This document shows, in pieces, positions 17,101 to 25,150 of a stretch of 64,000 bases of DNA (its first letter is position 1; every line of letters starts with the position of its first letter). Location: assembly GCF_018613235.1 (NCBI RefSeq), contig NZ_JAGGQP010000034.1, forward strand, positions 62,001 to 126,000. Direction: 5' to 3'. The DNA is from Bacillus sp. ISL-41 (lineage in GTDB: Bacteria; Bacillota; Bacilli; Bacillales; Cytobacillaceae). The notes under the pieces are model-generated. The model ran no database searches. It was not told the DNA's origin and was given only the letters and a program-made list of their open reading frames with translations. The translations under genes and the position numbers were made by a program.

Positions 17101-18270
17101 TTATTCGCGCTCTAAGATTGTGGCGATTCCCTGGCCGCCGCCGATGCAGGCAGTGATAAGGGCGTAACGTCCGCCTCTTCGCTCAAGCTCATAAACCGCT
17201 TTTGTAATCAAAATCGCTCCTGTTGCTCCCAATGGGTGTCCATGGGCAATCGCCCCGCCATTGACATTGATTTTTGAATGATCCATGTTTAGCTCTCTGT
17301 CACAAGCAATGACCTGTGCAGCAAATGCTTCGTTAATTTCGATGATGTCCATGTCATCAAGAGTCAGACCAGACTTTTCAAGTACTTTTCTGACTGCAGG
17401 TACCGGTCCAATGCCCATGATATTTGGATCTACCCCAGCTATTGCCTCCTCCCTCACGACCGCCAATGGTTTCACACCTAATTCCTGTGCTTTTTCCCTT
17501 GACATAACAATTAACGCTGCTGCGGCGTCATTCAAGCCTGAACTGGTTCCGGCTGTGACTGTCCCATTCGGTAAAAAAGCTGGCTTAAGTTGGGCCAGGG
17601 CTTCCAAAGTCGTTTGCGGTCTTGGATGCTCATCCTTATTAAAAATGACCGGTGAACCTTTTCGGACAGGTATCGAGATTGGGACAATCTGTTCGTCAAA
17701 CCGCCCTTCAGCCATCGCTGCCGCCATTTTTTGCTGGCTTTCAAGCGCGAATTGATCCTGTTCTTCCCTGCTGATTAAATATTTTGTTACTAGATTTTCC
17801 GCTGTGATTCCCATTGGCGGATCGCCGATTTCTTTTGGTGACAGCTGGGACTTCCTGAAACTTGGCGGCACAGGGCTGTAAGGTCTTTCTGGTTTATCCA
17901 TTAAATAAGGTGCCCTGCTCATGCTTTCAATACCGCCAACAACATAGACATCACCCGACCCTGCCCTAATTCCCTGGGCCGCAAGATTGACTGCATTTAT
18001 GCCCGATCCGCACTGACGATCAATCGTCAGGCCGGGCAATTCAAGTGAAAGTCCTGTTTGCAGCGCTGTGAGTCGAGCAATGTTCCCGCCTCCGCTGATG
18101 ACATTCCCCATGATGACATCCTCGACCATTTCAGGCTGTACGTTTGCCCTCCTGATTGCTTCTTTGATCACCTCTGCCCCAAACACATGGGCCGGTACCG
18201 AAGCAAGCGCTCCGCCCTGTCTGCCGATTGCTGTCCTGACTGCAGATACAATTACTGCATCTCTGTTCAT
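17101..18270 (-). CDS. Thiolase (acetyl-CoA acyltransferase family)
   Basis: A 389-residue condensing-fold enzyme that cleaves 3-ketoacyl-CoA with CoA, or runs the reverse reaction. Catalytic Cys87 sits in DRQCGSG, with NVNGGAIAHGHPLGATG and the second Cys in TACIGGGQG. Length and motifs are those of degradative thiolases. Placed between an SDR and the kinase, it would be the last step releasing acetyl- or propionyl-CoA. ATG start behind AAAGGAGG. Confidence 0.9.
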   Translation of the reverse strand: MNRDAVIVSAVRTAIGRQGGALASVPAHVFGAEVIKEAIRRANVQPEMVEDVIMGNVISGGGNIARLTALQTGLSLELPGLTIDRQCGSGINAVNLAAQGIRAGSGDVYVVGGIESMSRAPYLMDKPERPYSPVPPSFRKSQLSPKEIGDPPMGITAENLVTKYLISREEQDQFALESQQKMAAAMAEGRFDEQIVPISIPVRKGSPVIFNKDEHPRPQTTLEALAQLKPAFLPNGTVTAGTSSGLNDAAAALIVMSREKAQELGVKPLAVVREEAIAGVDPNIMGIGPVPAVRKVLEKSGLTLDDMDIIEINEAFAAQVIACDRELNMDHSKINVNGGAIAHGHPLGATGAILITKAVYELERRGGRYALITACIGGGQGIATILERE

Positions 18271-18285
18271 GGATGCTGCCTCCTT

Positions 18286-19059
18286 TTACAGTACATGTGT
18301 TCCGCCATCGACTATCACTACATCACCGGTAATATAATCCGATGCTGATGCCGCCAGGAATACTGCTACGCCCTTAAGGTCAGTGTCAGATCCGAATTTC
18401 CGCAGGGGAGTTCCTTCAAGAATTGCCTGGCAGCCTTTTTCAAGCAGACCGTTTGACATCTTTGTCGGGAAAAAACCTGGTGCTATCGCATTAACGTAAA
18501 TTCCGCGCGGCCCCCACTTTGCTGCGAGGTCCTTTGTAAAAGTAATGACAGCCCCCTTGCTGGCATTATATCCAATCGCATCCATAACCTTTGGGTTGGA
18601 ACCCTTCAGTCCCGCGACGGAAGCGATATTGATGATTTTGCCTGAACCTTGCTCGAGCATTACTTTGCCAGCTGCCTGAGACATCAAGAATGTACCAGTC
18701 ACATTGACATTCATGACTTTTTGCCATGCTTCAAGCGGCATCTCTTCCGCCGGGGCACCCCAGGAAGCTCCGCTGTTATTGACCAGGATATCGATCCTGC
18801 CGAATTTCTCGACGGTCTGTTCTACCACGTTCTTCACATCTTCGGGGGTGGTGATGTCACATTTCAGAGCAAGCGAATCAACTCCGATTTCCTTAAGCTT
18901 CCCGCTAACTTCTTCGCATGCTTCGACACGTCTTGAGCAAACGACCACATTGGCACCTGCCTCTGCGAATCCAATAGCGATTTGTTCCCCCAGGCCTCGC
19001 CCCCCGCCAGTGACAATCGCTACTTTTCCTTTTAATGAAAATAGTTCAGATACATGCAT
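18286..19059 (-). CDS. SDR-family oxidoreductase (3-hydroxyacyl-CoA dehydrogenase-like)
   Basis: A 257-residue short-chain dehydrogenase with the nucleotide-binding motif TGGGRGLGEQIA, NNSGAS, catalytic Ser in INIASVAG and YNASKGA. The D-rather-than-R pattern for cofactor choice is not clear. It probably oxidises the 3-hydroxyacyl intermediate before thiolysis, as LvaD does in the levulinate pathway. ATG start with AAGGAGG; 13 bp after the dehydrogenase gene, 15 bp before the thiolase gene. Confidence 0.85.
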   Translation of the reverse strand: MHVSELFSLKGKVAIVTGGGRGLGEQIAIGFAEAGANVVVCSRRVEACEEVSGKLKEIGVDSLALKCDITTPEDVKNVVEQTVEKFGRIDILVNNSGASWGAPAEEMPLEAWQKVMNVNVTGTFLMSQAAGKVMLEQGSGKIINIASVAGLKGSNPKVMDAIGYNASKGAVITFTKDLAAKWGPRGIYVNAIAPGFFPTKMSNGLLEKGCQAILEGTPLRKFGSDTDLKGVAVFLAASASDYITGDVVIVDGGTHVL

Positions 19060-19072
19060 TGATGAATCCTCC

Positions 19073-20278
19073 TTACAAGTATTTTTTCAGTTCATATCTT
19101 GCAATCGCTCGTTTGTGTACTTCATCCGGACCATCCGCCAATCTTAGTGTCCTGATATTCGCCCATGCAGCTGCGAGCGTGAAGTCATCGCTTACACCTG
19201 CCGCGCCAAAAGCCTGGATTGCCCTGTCGATGATTTTGAGTGCCATATTAGGCGCAACCACTTTGATCATCGCAATCTCGGCCTTGGCTTCTTTGTTTCC
19301 GACTGTATCCATCATGTACGCTGCCTTTAAAGTAAGGAGCCTAGCCTGCTCGATATCAATCCTTGCTTCCGCAATCCACTCCTGTATGACTCCCTGGTCG
19401 GCAAGCTTTTTCCCGAATGCAGTTCTTTGCAGAACCCGTTTTGACATCTCTTCCAGTGCACGTTCAGCTGCCCCGATCGTTCTCATGCAATGATGGATTC
19501 TGCCTGGACCAAGACGGCCCTGGGCAATGGCAAAGCCTTTTCCTTCACCCCATAGCATATTGGAGGCAGGCACCCTTACATTCTTGTATTCTATTTCCGC
19601 GTGACCATGAGGCGCATGATCGTACCCGAATACAGGCAGGATTCTCTTAATCGTTACACCGGGTGAATCAAGAGGAACAAGAATCATAGATTGCTGCTCA
19701 TGCTTCGGGGCATCGGGGTCATTTTTACCCATTACAATGGCAATCTTGCAGCGTGGATCTCCTGCCCCAGAAGACCACCATTTCGTTCCGTTAATGACAT
19801 ACTCATCTCCATCTCGGATGATGCTTGCCTGGATGTTCGTTGCGTCAGAGGAAGCAACGTCAGGCTCTGTCATCGAGAAGCAGGATCTGATTTCACCGTC
19901 CAGGAGAGGCTTTAACCATTGCTTCTTATGCTCTTCAGATCCATAACGTACAAGGACTTCCATATTGCCAGTGTCAGGCGCAGCACAGTTGAACACCTCA
20001 GGCGCAATACTTGACCTTCCCATGATTTCACATAGCGGTGCATATTCCAGATTGGTGAGCCCTTCACCGTATTCACTCTCTGGTAAAAACAAATTCCAGA
20101 GCCCTTTTTCTTTCGCCTTCTCCTTTAGTTCTTCCATGATTGGGGGAACTTTGGAGAATGGGTCATTTTTGTCAATTTGTTCTTTATACACCTTCTCATT
20201 TGGATAAATGTATTCATCCATGAACTCTGACAGCCTGGCCTGGTATTCCTTGACCTTATCCGTATGGTTAAAATTCAT
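19073..20278 (-). CDS. Acyl-CoA dehydrogenase of the ACAD10/11 type
   Basis: A 401-residue flavoenzyme. FAD/substrate motifs include [27 protein letters not shown] and a C-terminal [10 protein letters not shown]. The DGPDEVH motif replaces the YEGTSEIQ of ordinary acyl-CoA dehydrogenases and marks the ACAD10/11 branch, which in mammals (as a kinase fusion) and in bacterial LvaC processes 4-phosphoacyl-CoA. With the separate kinase gene in the same operon this looks like a split version. The start ATG follows GAGGTGG; eight upstream codons have no ribosome binding site. A TetR-type palindrome lies 23-42 nt upstream. Confidence 0.87.
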   Translation of the reverse strand: MNFNHTDKVKEYQARLSEFMDEYIYPNEKVYKEQIDKNDPFSKVPPIMEELKEKAKEKGLWNLFLPESEYGEGLTNLEYAPLCEIMGRSSIAPEVFNCAAPDTGNMEVLVRYGSEEHKKQWLKPLLDGEIRSCFSMTEPDVASSDATNIQASIIRDGDEYVINGTKWWSSGAGDPRCKIAIVMGKNDPDAPKHEQQSMILVPLDSPGVTIKRILPVFGYDHAPHGHAEIEYKNVRVPASNMLWGEGKGFAIAQGRLGPGRIHHCMRTIGAAERALEEMSKRVLQRTAFGKKLADQGVIQEWIAEARIDIEQARLLTLKAAYMMDTVGNKEAKAEIAMIKVVAPNMALKIIDRAIQAFGAAGVSDDFTLAAAWANIRTLRLADGPDEVHKRAIARYELKKYL

Positions 20279-20300
20279 CCATACCACCTCTTTCCTTTTC

Positions 20301-20320
20301 ATACTAACTAGTAGGTATGT
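20301..20320. promoter_or_regulatory. TetR-type operator palindrome (site 1)
   Basis: Centre CTAG, left arm CATACTAACT and right arm AGTAGGTATG, 8 of 10 positions symmetric. It lies 23 nt upstream of the ACAD10/11-type gene start and closely resembles the palindromes at 24.56, 39.95 and 43.09 kb. It probably binds the TetR regulator encoded at 40.0-40.6 kb. Confidence 0.6.
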
Positions 20321-20330
20321 TCACGTGCTG

Positions 20331-21473
20331 CTATTCTTTTTCCAGCTGAGCAGCGATAATGTTTTTCTGGATTTCCGACGTGCCCTCATAAATTCTTGTG
20401 ATTCTTGCATCACGGAAATATCTTTCGACCGGATAATCAGAAATATAACCGAGACCGCCGTGAATCTGCACTGCTTTATCGGCGACTCTGTTGTAAACCT
20501 CCGAACCATATAGCTTTAACATGGCAGCTTCCTTGATGACCTTCTGTCCGGAATCAACCATCCAGGCAACTCGGTATGTAAAAGACCTGAGTGCTTCGAT
20601 TTCAACCGCCATTTCCGCGAGCATATGGCTTACTGCTTGATGCTTGATGATCGGTTTCCCGAATTGGATCCTCTCTTTGGCATAGGCAATAGACATGTCA
20701 AGGAGCTTTTGGGAGGAACCCAGATTACGCGCCGCAAGGCCAGCTCTTCCATTGGTCAGTATTTTCAAGGCATTTACATAACCATGCCCTTCAGTTCCAA
20801 GAACATTATTAACCGGAACCTCGCAATCCTCGAATACCAATTCAGCAGAATGGGATCCCTTTAGGCCCATCTTTTTTTCCGTTTTACCGACCTTGAAGCC
20901 AGGAAAGTCCTTTTCGACGATAAACGAAGTGATTCCTTTCGCTCCTTTTTCATGGTCTGTCACTGCCATCACTGTAAATACACTTGCCTCTAATGCATTC
21001 GTAATATAGTGCTTCAAACCGTTCAGCACATATTTATCGCCTTTTTTTACAGCGGTCGTCTTTAGATTAGCTGCATTCGAACCGGCATCAGGTTCCGTCA
21101 GGGCAAATGCACCGATTTTCTCTCCGCTGGCCATAGCAGGCAAATATTTTCGTTTTTGCTGCTCATTGCCCAGCTCGACAATCCCGACTGTGCCGATCCC
21201 AGTATGGGCACCAATCAAAGTCGTATAGCCATTGTGCGTCTGGCCGATTTCCTCATACAATGCACATTTCTCCACCATGCCGATTCCGAGGCCACCGTAT
21301 TCCTCAGGTATGCTTAATCCGAAAAGGCCCATTTCCCTGGAAAGCTGAATGATGTTTTCCGGAATTTTGTCTTCTTCCTCGATTTGCATCGCAACAGGCT
21401 CGACTTCACTTTGGATAAAATCACGGACATTTCTTTTTAAAGTCAGTAAATCCTCTTCAAAATCAAAGTTCAC
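20331..21473 (-). CDS. Acyl-CoA dehydrogenase
   Basis: A 380-residue flavoprotein of the short/medium-chain class that introduces the alpha-beta double bond into acyl-CoA and passes electrons to ETF. Motifs are FALTEPDAGSNAAN, NGLKHYITNA and the C-terminal IYEGTSEIQKNIIA, with the catalytic Glu in YEGT. GTG start behind GAGGTG. It ends 52 bp before the ACAD10/11-type gene, where TetR site 1 lies, so the downstream operon can be started separately or by readthrough. No TetR-type site was seen in its own upstream region. Confidence 0.9.
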   Translation of the reverse strand: MNFDFEEDLLTLKRNVRDFIQSEVEPVAMQIEEEDKIPENIIQLSREMGLFGLSIPEEYGGLGIGMVEKCALYEEIGQTHNGYTTLIGAHTGIGTVGIVELGNEQQKRKYLPAMASGEKIGAFALTEPDAGSNAANLKTTAVKKGDKYVLNGLKHYITNALEASVFTVMAVTDHEKGAKGITSFIVEKDFPGFKVGKTEKKMGLKGSHSAELVFEDCEVPVNNVLGTEGHGYVNALKILTNGRAGLAARNLGSSQKLLDMSIAYAKERIQFGKPIIKHQAVSHMLAEMAVEIEALRSFTYRVAWMVDSGQKVIKEAAMLKLYGSEVYNRVADKAVQIHGGLGYISDYPVERYFRDARITRIYEGTSEIQKNIIAAQLEKE

Positions 21474-21598
21474 TAGTGTTTAACACCTCGTTTCTGCTAT
21501 TTCTAAATTGAAATTTCGAGATTCGAATAGGCGTTCTTTTTTAGATTTTGTTAACATTCCTAAAACCCTTAAAAACTCGTTTTAGACCTAAATTGCAT

Positions 21599-21624
21599 AA
21601 ACCCAGCAATTCTCTGCCGGGTTT
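21599..21624 (-). terminator. Terminator after the split MaoC genes
   Basis: Minus-strand AAACCCGGCA and TGCTGGGTTT form a 10-bp stem (one G-U) with a 6-nt loop, just beyond the MaoC stop. The following T-tract is weak, so some readthrough into the next operon is possible. Confidence 0.6.
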
Positions 21625-21631
21625 TTGATTA

Positions 21632-22039
21632 TTAAGATGCATACCGATGATACAGAACATCTCCCTTAATGACTTCATTGCCATTTTGATTGACTGCTCT
21701 AACATTGAATCTAAGGTTGTTCGCATTTTCCTCTGCCAGCTCTGCCTTTAGAGTGACGACGTCATTCAGGAAAACCATTCCTTTAAAACGAATTGTATAA
21801 TCCTGAATGAATCCTTCCTCGTAAAATTCAGTGAAAAGCTTTGCCAGGTTCCCCATTGTCCACATGCCGTGAGCGATGATACCCGGCAGCCCTGCTTTTT
21901 TTGCTTCTTCATCGATTGTATGGATTGGATTGTAATCTCCCGAAGCACCGGCATATTTGATCAGGGTAATCCGGTCGACCGGATCAAGCTGAACCTCCTT
22001 CAGGGATTCTCCTACCTTCAATTCTGCTAAGCTGCTCAT
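21632..22039 (-). CDS. MaoC-like (R)-specific enoyl-CoA hydratase, catalytic half
   Basis: A 135-residue single hot-dog protein. The hydratase-2 motif YAGASGDYNPIHTIDEEA is intact, with putative catalytic Asp35 and His40. It probably hydrates enoyl-CoA together with the product of the preceding gene. Its ATG overlaps the stop of that gene by 4 nt (ATGA), and a GGAAGGTG ribosome binding site lies inside it. It is the last gene of the unit that begins with the acyl-CoA dehydrogenase at 24.5 kb. Confidence 0.87.
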   Translation of the reverse strand: MSSLAELKVGESLKEVQLDPVDRITLIKYAGASGDYNPIHTIDEEAKKAGLPGIIAHGMWTMGNLAKLFTEFYEEGFIQDYTIRFKGMVFLNDVVTLKAELAEENANNLRFNVRAVNQNGNEVIKGDVLYHRYAS

Positions 22040-22485
22040 CCGATCAACACCTTCCTTACCGCTTCCGTGATAATGACCGTTTGCGTGGAGGAAAATACTA
22101 GTTTTCCCATTTCGTCTTCACCAAAGCTTTCTAATACCAGGAAGCCCATTTCCCCCTGGGTTCCTTTCTTTTCGAAATAATTTTTGATCACCGAGTAACA
22201 GGTAATTTCTTCACCCACAAGCAATGGGCGCTCGTAATGATAAGTCTGTTCTCCATGGATCAGTCCTTTATTAGGAAGATTCAGCCCCTGTATTGTTCCG
22301 TAATCGAAAACCCTTGGAAAAGTAGGCGGCGCAATGTTCCTGTTATATCGTGAGTTTTTGCCTGTATCCTCATCAATGAAAATGGGATGAAGATCTCCGA
22401 TAGCTTCGGCAAATTTCCTGACAGCGCCGCGTTCCACAATGTTTTTAACTTTATTGGACTGTTTGCCAATATGCTCTTTGAACAC
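22036..22485 (-). CDS. FAS1-like/MaoC N-terminal hot-dog dehydratase subunit
   Basis: A 149-residue hot-dog protein of the MaoC N-terminal (FAS1-like dehydratase) type. The motif position reads FAEAIGDLHPIFIDED, so the catalytic His of the hydratase motif is replaced, as expected of the non-catalytic half of a two-subunit hydratase. GTG start behind GAGGTGAAGG. Overlap with the downstream catalytic half implies a heterodimer that mimics a double hot-dog hydratase, comparable to HadAB or ChsH1/ChsH2 pairs. Confidence 0.82.
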   Translation of the reverse strand: MFKEHIGKQSNKVKNIVERGAVRKFAEAIGDLHPIFIDEDTGKNSRYNRNIAPPTFPRVFDYGTIQGLNLPNKGLIHGEQTYHYERPLLVGEEITCYSVIKNYFEKKGTQGEMGFLVLESFGEDEMGKLVFSSTQTVIITEAVRKVLIG

Positions 22486-22501
22486 TGACCTTCACCTCAC
22501 A

Positions 22502-23266
22502 TTAATTTTTTGGACCGCCAGCTACATAAATGACCTGGCCGTTGACAAAGGACGATTTTTCATCAGCAAAGAAGGCGACTGCGTTGGCGATATCCGCTGG
22601 TTTTCCGCTTCTGCCGACAGGAATGCCCGCGACACTGTGTTTAATCAGGTCATCGAATGAGATTCCGATTCGAGCTGCTGTTTCCTTCGTCATTTCCGTC
22701 TCGATGAAGCCCGGAGCGACCGAGTTGGCTGTTATTCCATAACGGCCAAGTTCGATTGCAAGAGTTTTAGTGAAACCCTGTAGACCTGCCTTGGCAGCTG
22801 CATAGTTTGCCTGGCCCCTGTTTCCAAGTGCCGAGGTTGACGAAATATTGATGATCCGGCCATATTTCTGTTCAACCATATACTTCTGAGCTGCTTTCGC
22901 TGCATTGAATGAACCTTTAAGGTGAACGTCCATGACAGTTTGCCAGTCGGAATCACTCATTTTAAAAAGCAGGTTATCGCGGATGACACCGGCGTTGTTC
23001 ACGAGGATGTCGACAGAGCCAAAAGTGTCATGCACTCCTTTCATTGCCTGATCGACCTGCCCGGAATCCGTCACATTCGCTACCTTGGAGTAAACGTCAT
23101 ATCCCTTCTCACGCAACTCGTTTGTGGTTTCCGCCAATGCTTCCTCATTCAAGTCAATAAAAGCAACCTTCGCCCCTTCCTCGGCGAAAAGCTGAACAAT
23201 CCCTTTTCCGATTCCTCTGCTGCCTCCCGTCACAAAAGCGACTCTTCCCTCAAATCTTCCTGCCAT
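22502..23266 (-). CDS. SDR-family 3-hydroxyacyl-CoA/3-oxoacyl reductase (FabG-like)
   Basis: A 254-residue short-chain dehydrogenase with TGGSRGIGKG, NNAGV, INISSTSALGN and YAAAKAG, closely FabG-like. With an (R)-specific split hydratase downstream it probably acts on (R)-3-hydroxyacyl-CoA. ATG start behind GAGGAGG; eight upstream codons lack a ribosome binding site. A cre-like site lies just upstream. Confidence 0.88.
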   Translation of the reverse strand: MAGRFEGRVAFVTGGSRGIGKGIVQLFAEEGAKVAFIDLNEEALAETTNELREKGYDVYSKVANVTDSGQVDQAMKGVHDTFGSVDILVNNAGVIRDNLLFKMSDSDWQTVMDVHLKGSFNAAKAAQKYMVEQKYGRIINISSTSALGNRGQANYAAAKAGLQGFTKTLAIELGRYGITANSVAPGFIETEMTKETAARIGISFDDLIKHSVAGIPVGRSGKPADIANAVAFFADEKSSFVNGQVIYVAGGPKN

Positions 23267-23292
23267 TCTATTTCCTCCTCTATCTATCAAGC

Positions 23293-23306
23293 TGTTAACG
23301 CTTTCA
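23293..23306. promoter_or_regulatory. CcpA cre-like site between dehydrogenase and SDR genes
   Basis: TGTTAACGCTTTCA matches TGWNANCGNTNWCA exactly. It lies in the 48-bp gap between two co-directional genes, consistent with a roadblock form of carbon catabolite repression. Confidence 0.5.
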
Positions 23307-23314
23307 TTTATTCG

Positions 23315-24490
23315 TTATACAAACTGGCCGATTTTTACATGCCCTTTCAATAGGTCCCTGGCGATGATCATCCGCTGTATTTCATCCGTACCATCGTAAA
23401 TTCTCCAAAGTCTGGCTTCACGGTACCAGCGCTCGATTGGCAATTCCCTTGTGTAGCCCATACCGCCGTGAATTTGCATAACGCGGTCGACAACTCTGTT
23501 GCCCATATTGGAGCCATACAATTTTGCCATCGATGCCATATGCCTGTTATCTTCACCAGCATCAAGTGTATAAGCGGCATTGAGTACGAGCCATCGTGCG
23601 GCTTCGATTTCCACAGCTGAATCGGCAATCATCCACTGGATAGCTTGTCTTTCCGCAATCGGTTTGCCAAAGGTAATCCGCTCTTTGGAATAGTCAATTG
23701 CCATTTGCAGCAAGCGTTCCGCAGCCCCTATTGCCCTTGCGCCAACTACCCATCGTGCGAATCCGATCCATTCCAATCCCAATTTATAGCCGCCATCGAC
23801 TTCGCCCAGGATATTCTCCTCTGGTACGCGGACGTTATCGAACACCAGTCCCGCCGGTCCCCATTCGCCCATCGTATGTATGAATTCTGATTTCCAGCCC
23901 ATTTCCCGGTCGACAATAAAACAAGTCACACCATCGCGGCCTGTGGCTCGGTGTTTTTCTTTATCAGTGATCGCTATGACCATGACAAAATCCGCTTCGT
24001 TTCCGCCTGTTATGAACGTTTTCTCACCGTTCAGAACCCATTCATTTCCGTCCTTCACAGCCGTCATTTTAATGTTTCTTGTATCCGAACCAGCGCCAGG
24101 CTCTGTCATCGCGAAGCACGATTTTTTCTCACCATTTATGGTTGGAATCAGGTACTTCTGCTTTTGCTCTTCATTTCCATAATAAAGAATGTTGTCTGCT
24201 GAACCGCCAAATTGGAATGGCACGAATGTTTTGGAAACTTCCATCAGGACGATGGCCATCATCATCTGGCCCAAATCTGCACCGCCATATTGTTCCGGTG
24301 TATTGATTCCCCAGAATCCTGCTTCTTTAGCTTTCATCTGCAGTTCATGCATTTTTCCAGGAGGAAGGCTTGGACGTCCTTCTCTTTCATTTCTTAATAC
24401 TTCATTTTCGAGCGGCACTAATTCTTTTTCTACAAATCGGCGAATCGTCTTTTGTACCATTTTTTGTTCTTCTGTAAGGCGTAAATGCAT
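23315..24490 (-). CDS. Acyl-CoA dehydrogenase with Asp in the catalytic-base motif
   Basis: A 391-residue acyl-CoA dehydrogenase. Motifs are FAMTEPGAGSDTRNI, NGEKTFITGGNEADF and, at the C terminus, WRIYDGTDEIQRMIIA. The usual YEGTSEIQ is YDGTDEIQ here, so the canonical catalytic Glu position carries Asp. This occurs in several subfamilies and may alter substrate geometry. It heads a four-gene unit with an SDR and the split MaoC hydratase. ATG start behind GGGAGTG. A TetR-type operator lies between the -35 and -10 of its promoter. Confidence 0.88.
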   Translation of the reverse strand: MHLRLTEEQKMVQKTIRRFVEKELVPLENEVLRNEREGRPSLPPGKMHELQMKAKEAGFWGINTPEQYGGADLGQMMMAIVLMEVSKTFVPFQFGGSADNILYYGNEEQKQKYLIPTINGEKKSCFAMTEPGAGSDTRNIKMTAVKDGNEWVLNGEKTFITGGNEADFVMVIAITDKEKHRATGRDGVTCFIVDREMGWKSEFIHTMGEWGPAGLVFDNVRVPEENILGEVDGGYKLGLEWIGFARWVVGARAIGAAERLLQMAIDYSKERITFGKPIAERQAIQWMIADSAVEIEAARWLVLNAAYTLDAGEDNRHMASMAKLYGSNMGNRVVDRVMQIHGGMGYTRELPIERWYREARLWRIYDGTDEIQRMIIARDLLKGHVKIGQFV

Positions 24491-24555
24491 TCAAGTCACT
24501 CCCATCGTATTCTTTAATTCTGATAGTCTATTAAAAATATATGTCTGGATTCTGA

Positions 24556-24583
24556 ATTACATACCTACCGGTTGGTATGTTAA
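24556..24583 (-). promoter_or_regulatory. Promoter with embedded TetR-type operator (site 2)
   Basis: On the minus strand TTAACA (24578-24583) and TGTAAT (24556-24561) are 16 nt apart, each 5/6 to consensus. The spacer is filled by the palindrome with plus-strand arms ACATACCTACC and GGTTGGTATGT (24559-24580), symmetric at 10 of 11 positions. Repressor binding would directly block RNA polymerase. This is the best-preserved of the four similar operators. Confidence 0.75.
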
Positions 24584-24629
24584 TATTATTTTAGAGTGAA
24601 ATTTCTGAAAAATCAAGTTATTTTATCCG

Positions 24630-24668
24630 AAAAGCGCAAGCACCTTGACCAGCCCCGACAAGTGATGG
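24630..24668. repeat. Truncated copy of the hairpin-rich interspersed repeat
   Basis: The first 39 nt or so (AAAAGCGCAAGCACCTTGAC, CAGCCCCGACAAG) match the beginning of the elements at 7.5 and 43.2 kb, and then similarity stops. It lies upstream of the acyl-CoA dehydrogenase promoter. Confidence 0.7.
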
Positions 24669-24727
24669 ATCTGGATTATCAAAACTACCTGTAGTTATCT
24701 ATAACTAAATGATTTTATAAATTCCTT

Positions 24728-24758
24728 AAAAATAAAAAATGCAGGGAATACTCCCTGC
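24728..24758 (-). terminator. Terminator of the DUF3892 gene
   Basis: Perfect stem GCAGGGA/TCCCTGC with a 4-nt loop, followed on the minus strand by ATTTTTTATTTTT. It begins at the stop codon. Confidence 0.9.
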
Positions 24759-25069
24759 TAGAAATGTGGTAAATTATCGAGGTTGTTTTCTTTAATTCCA
24801 TCAGGCTCACTCCTGAGAATATCACGGCCATATTTATGGAATACATCCACATGTGCGAGTTTCCCCGCTTTAGCGTCAGTAAGAGCAGAAACATAATCAA
24901 GCTCTCTCCCGCTTTCTGTTTTAAAAGCAATCAAATCGCCATCATCATTTTTACGGACAGCAACGATTTGTTCTTTTCCTGATTGTGGTGAGTTGGCTTC
25001 CAGTTCCGCTTGTCCCTGGCTTTGCTCCTTATAATCATTGTAAATTTGGTTAAAGTCTTTGCTTTCCAA
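24758..25069 (-). CDS. DUF3892 domain-containing protein
   Basis: A 103-residue cytosolic protein. The second half, from IVAVRKNDDGDLIAFKTESG through VSALTDAKAGKLAHVDVF to the RSEPDG motif, is the DUF3892 domain, a small bacillar family without known function. The N-terminal part is Gln/Glu-rich. A TTG start is chosen because GGGAGG lies 8 nt upstream; a GTG three codons earlier overlaps that site. It is followed by a strong terminator and probably transcribed alone. Confidence 0.7.
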   Translation of the reverse strand: MESKDFNQIYNDYKEQSQGQAELEANSPQSGKEQIVAVRKNDDGDLIAFKTESGRELDYVSALTDAKAGKLAHVDVFHKYGRDILRSEPDGIKENNLDNLPHF

Positions 25070-25123
25070 AAAAAACACCTCCCGAACATATGTTTAGTGT
25101 TTGCTAAAGGGAGCCTTTTATAC

Positions 25124-25150
25124 AAAAAAAGGGTGACAATAAGTCACTCC
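25124..25150 (-). terminator. Terminator of the superoxide dismutase gene
   Basis: Minus-strand GGAGTGAC/GTCACCC hairpin (one bulge, 5-nt loop) followed by a run of T residues, immediately after the stop codon. Confidence 0.7.
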
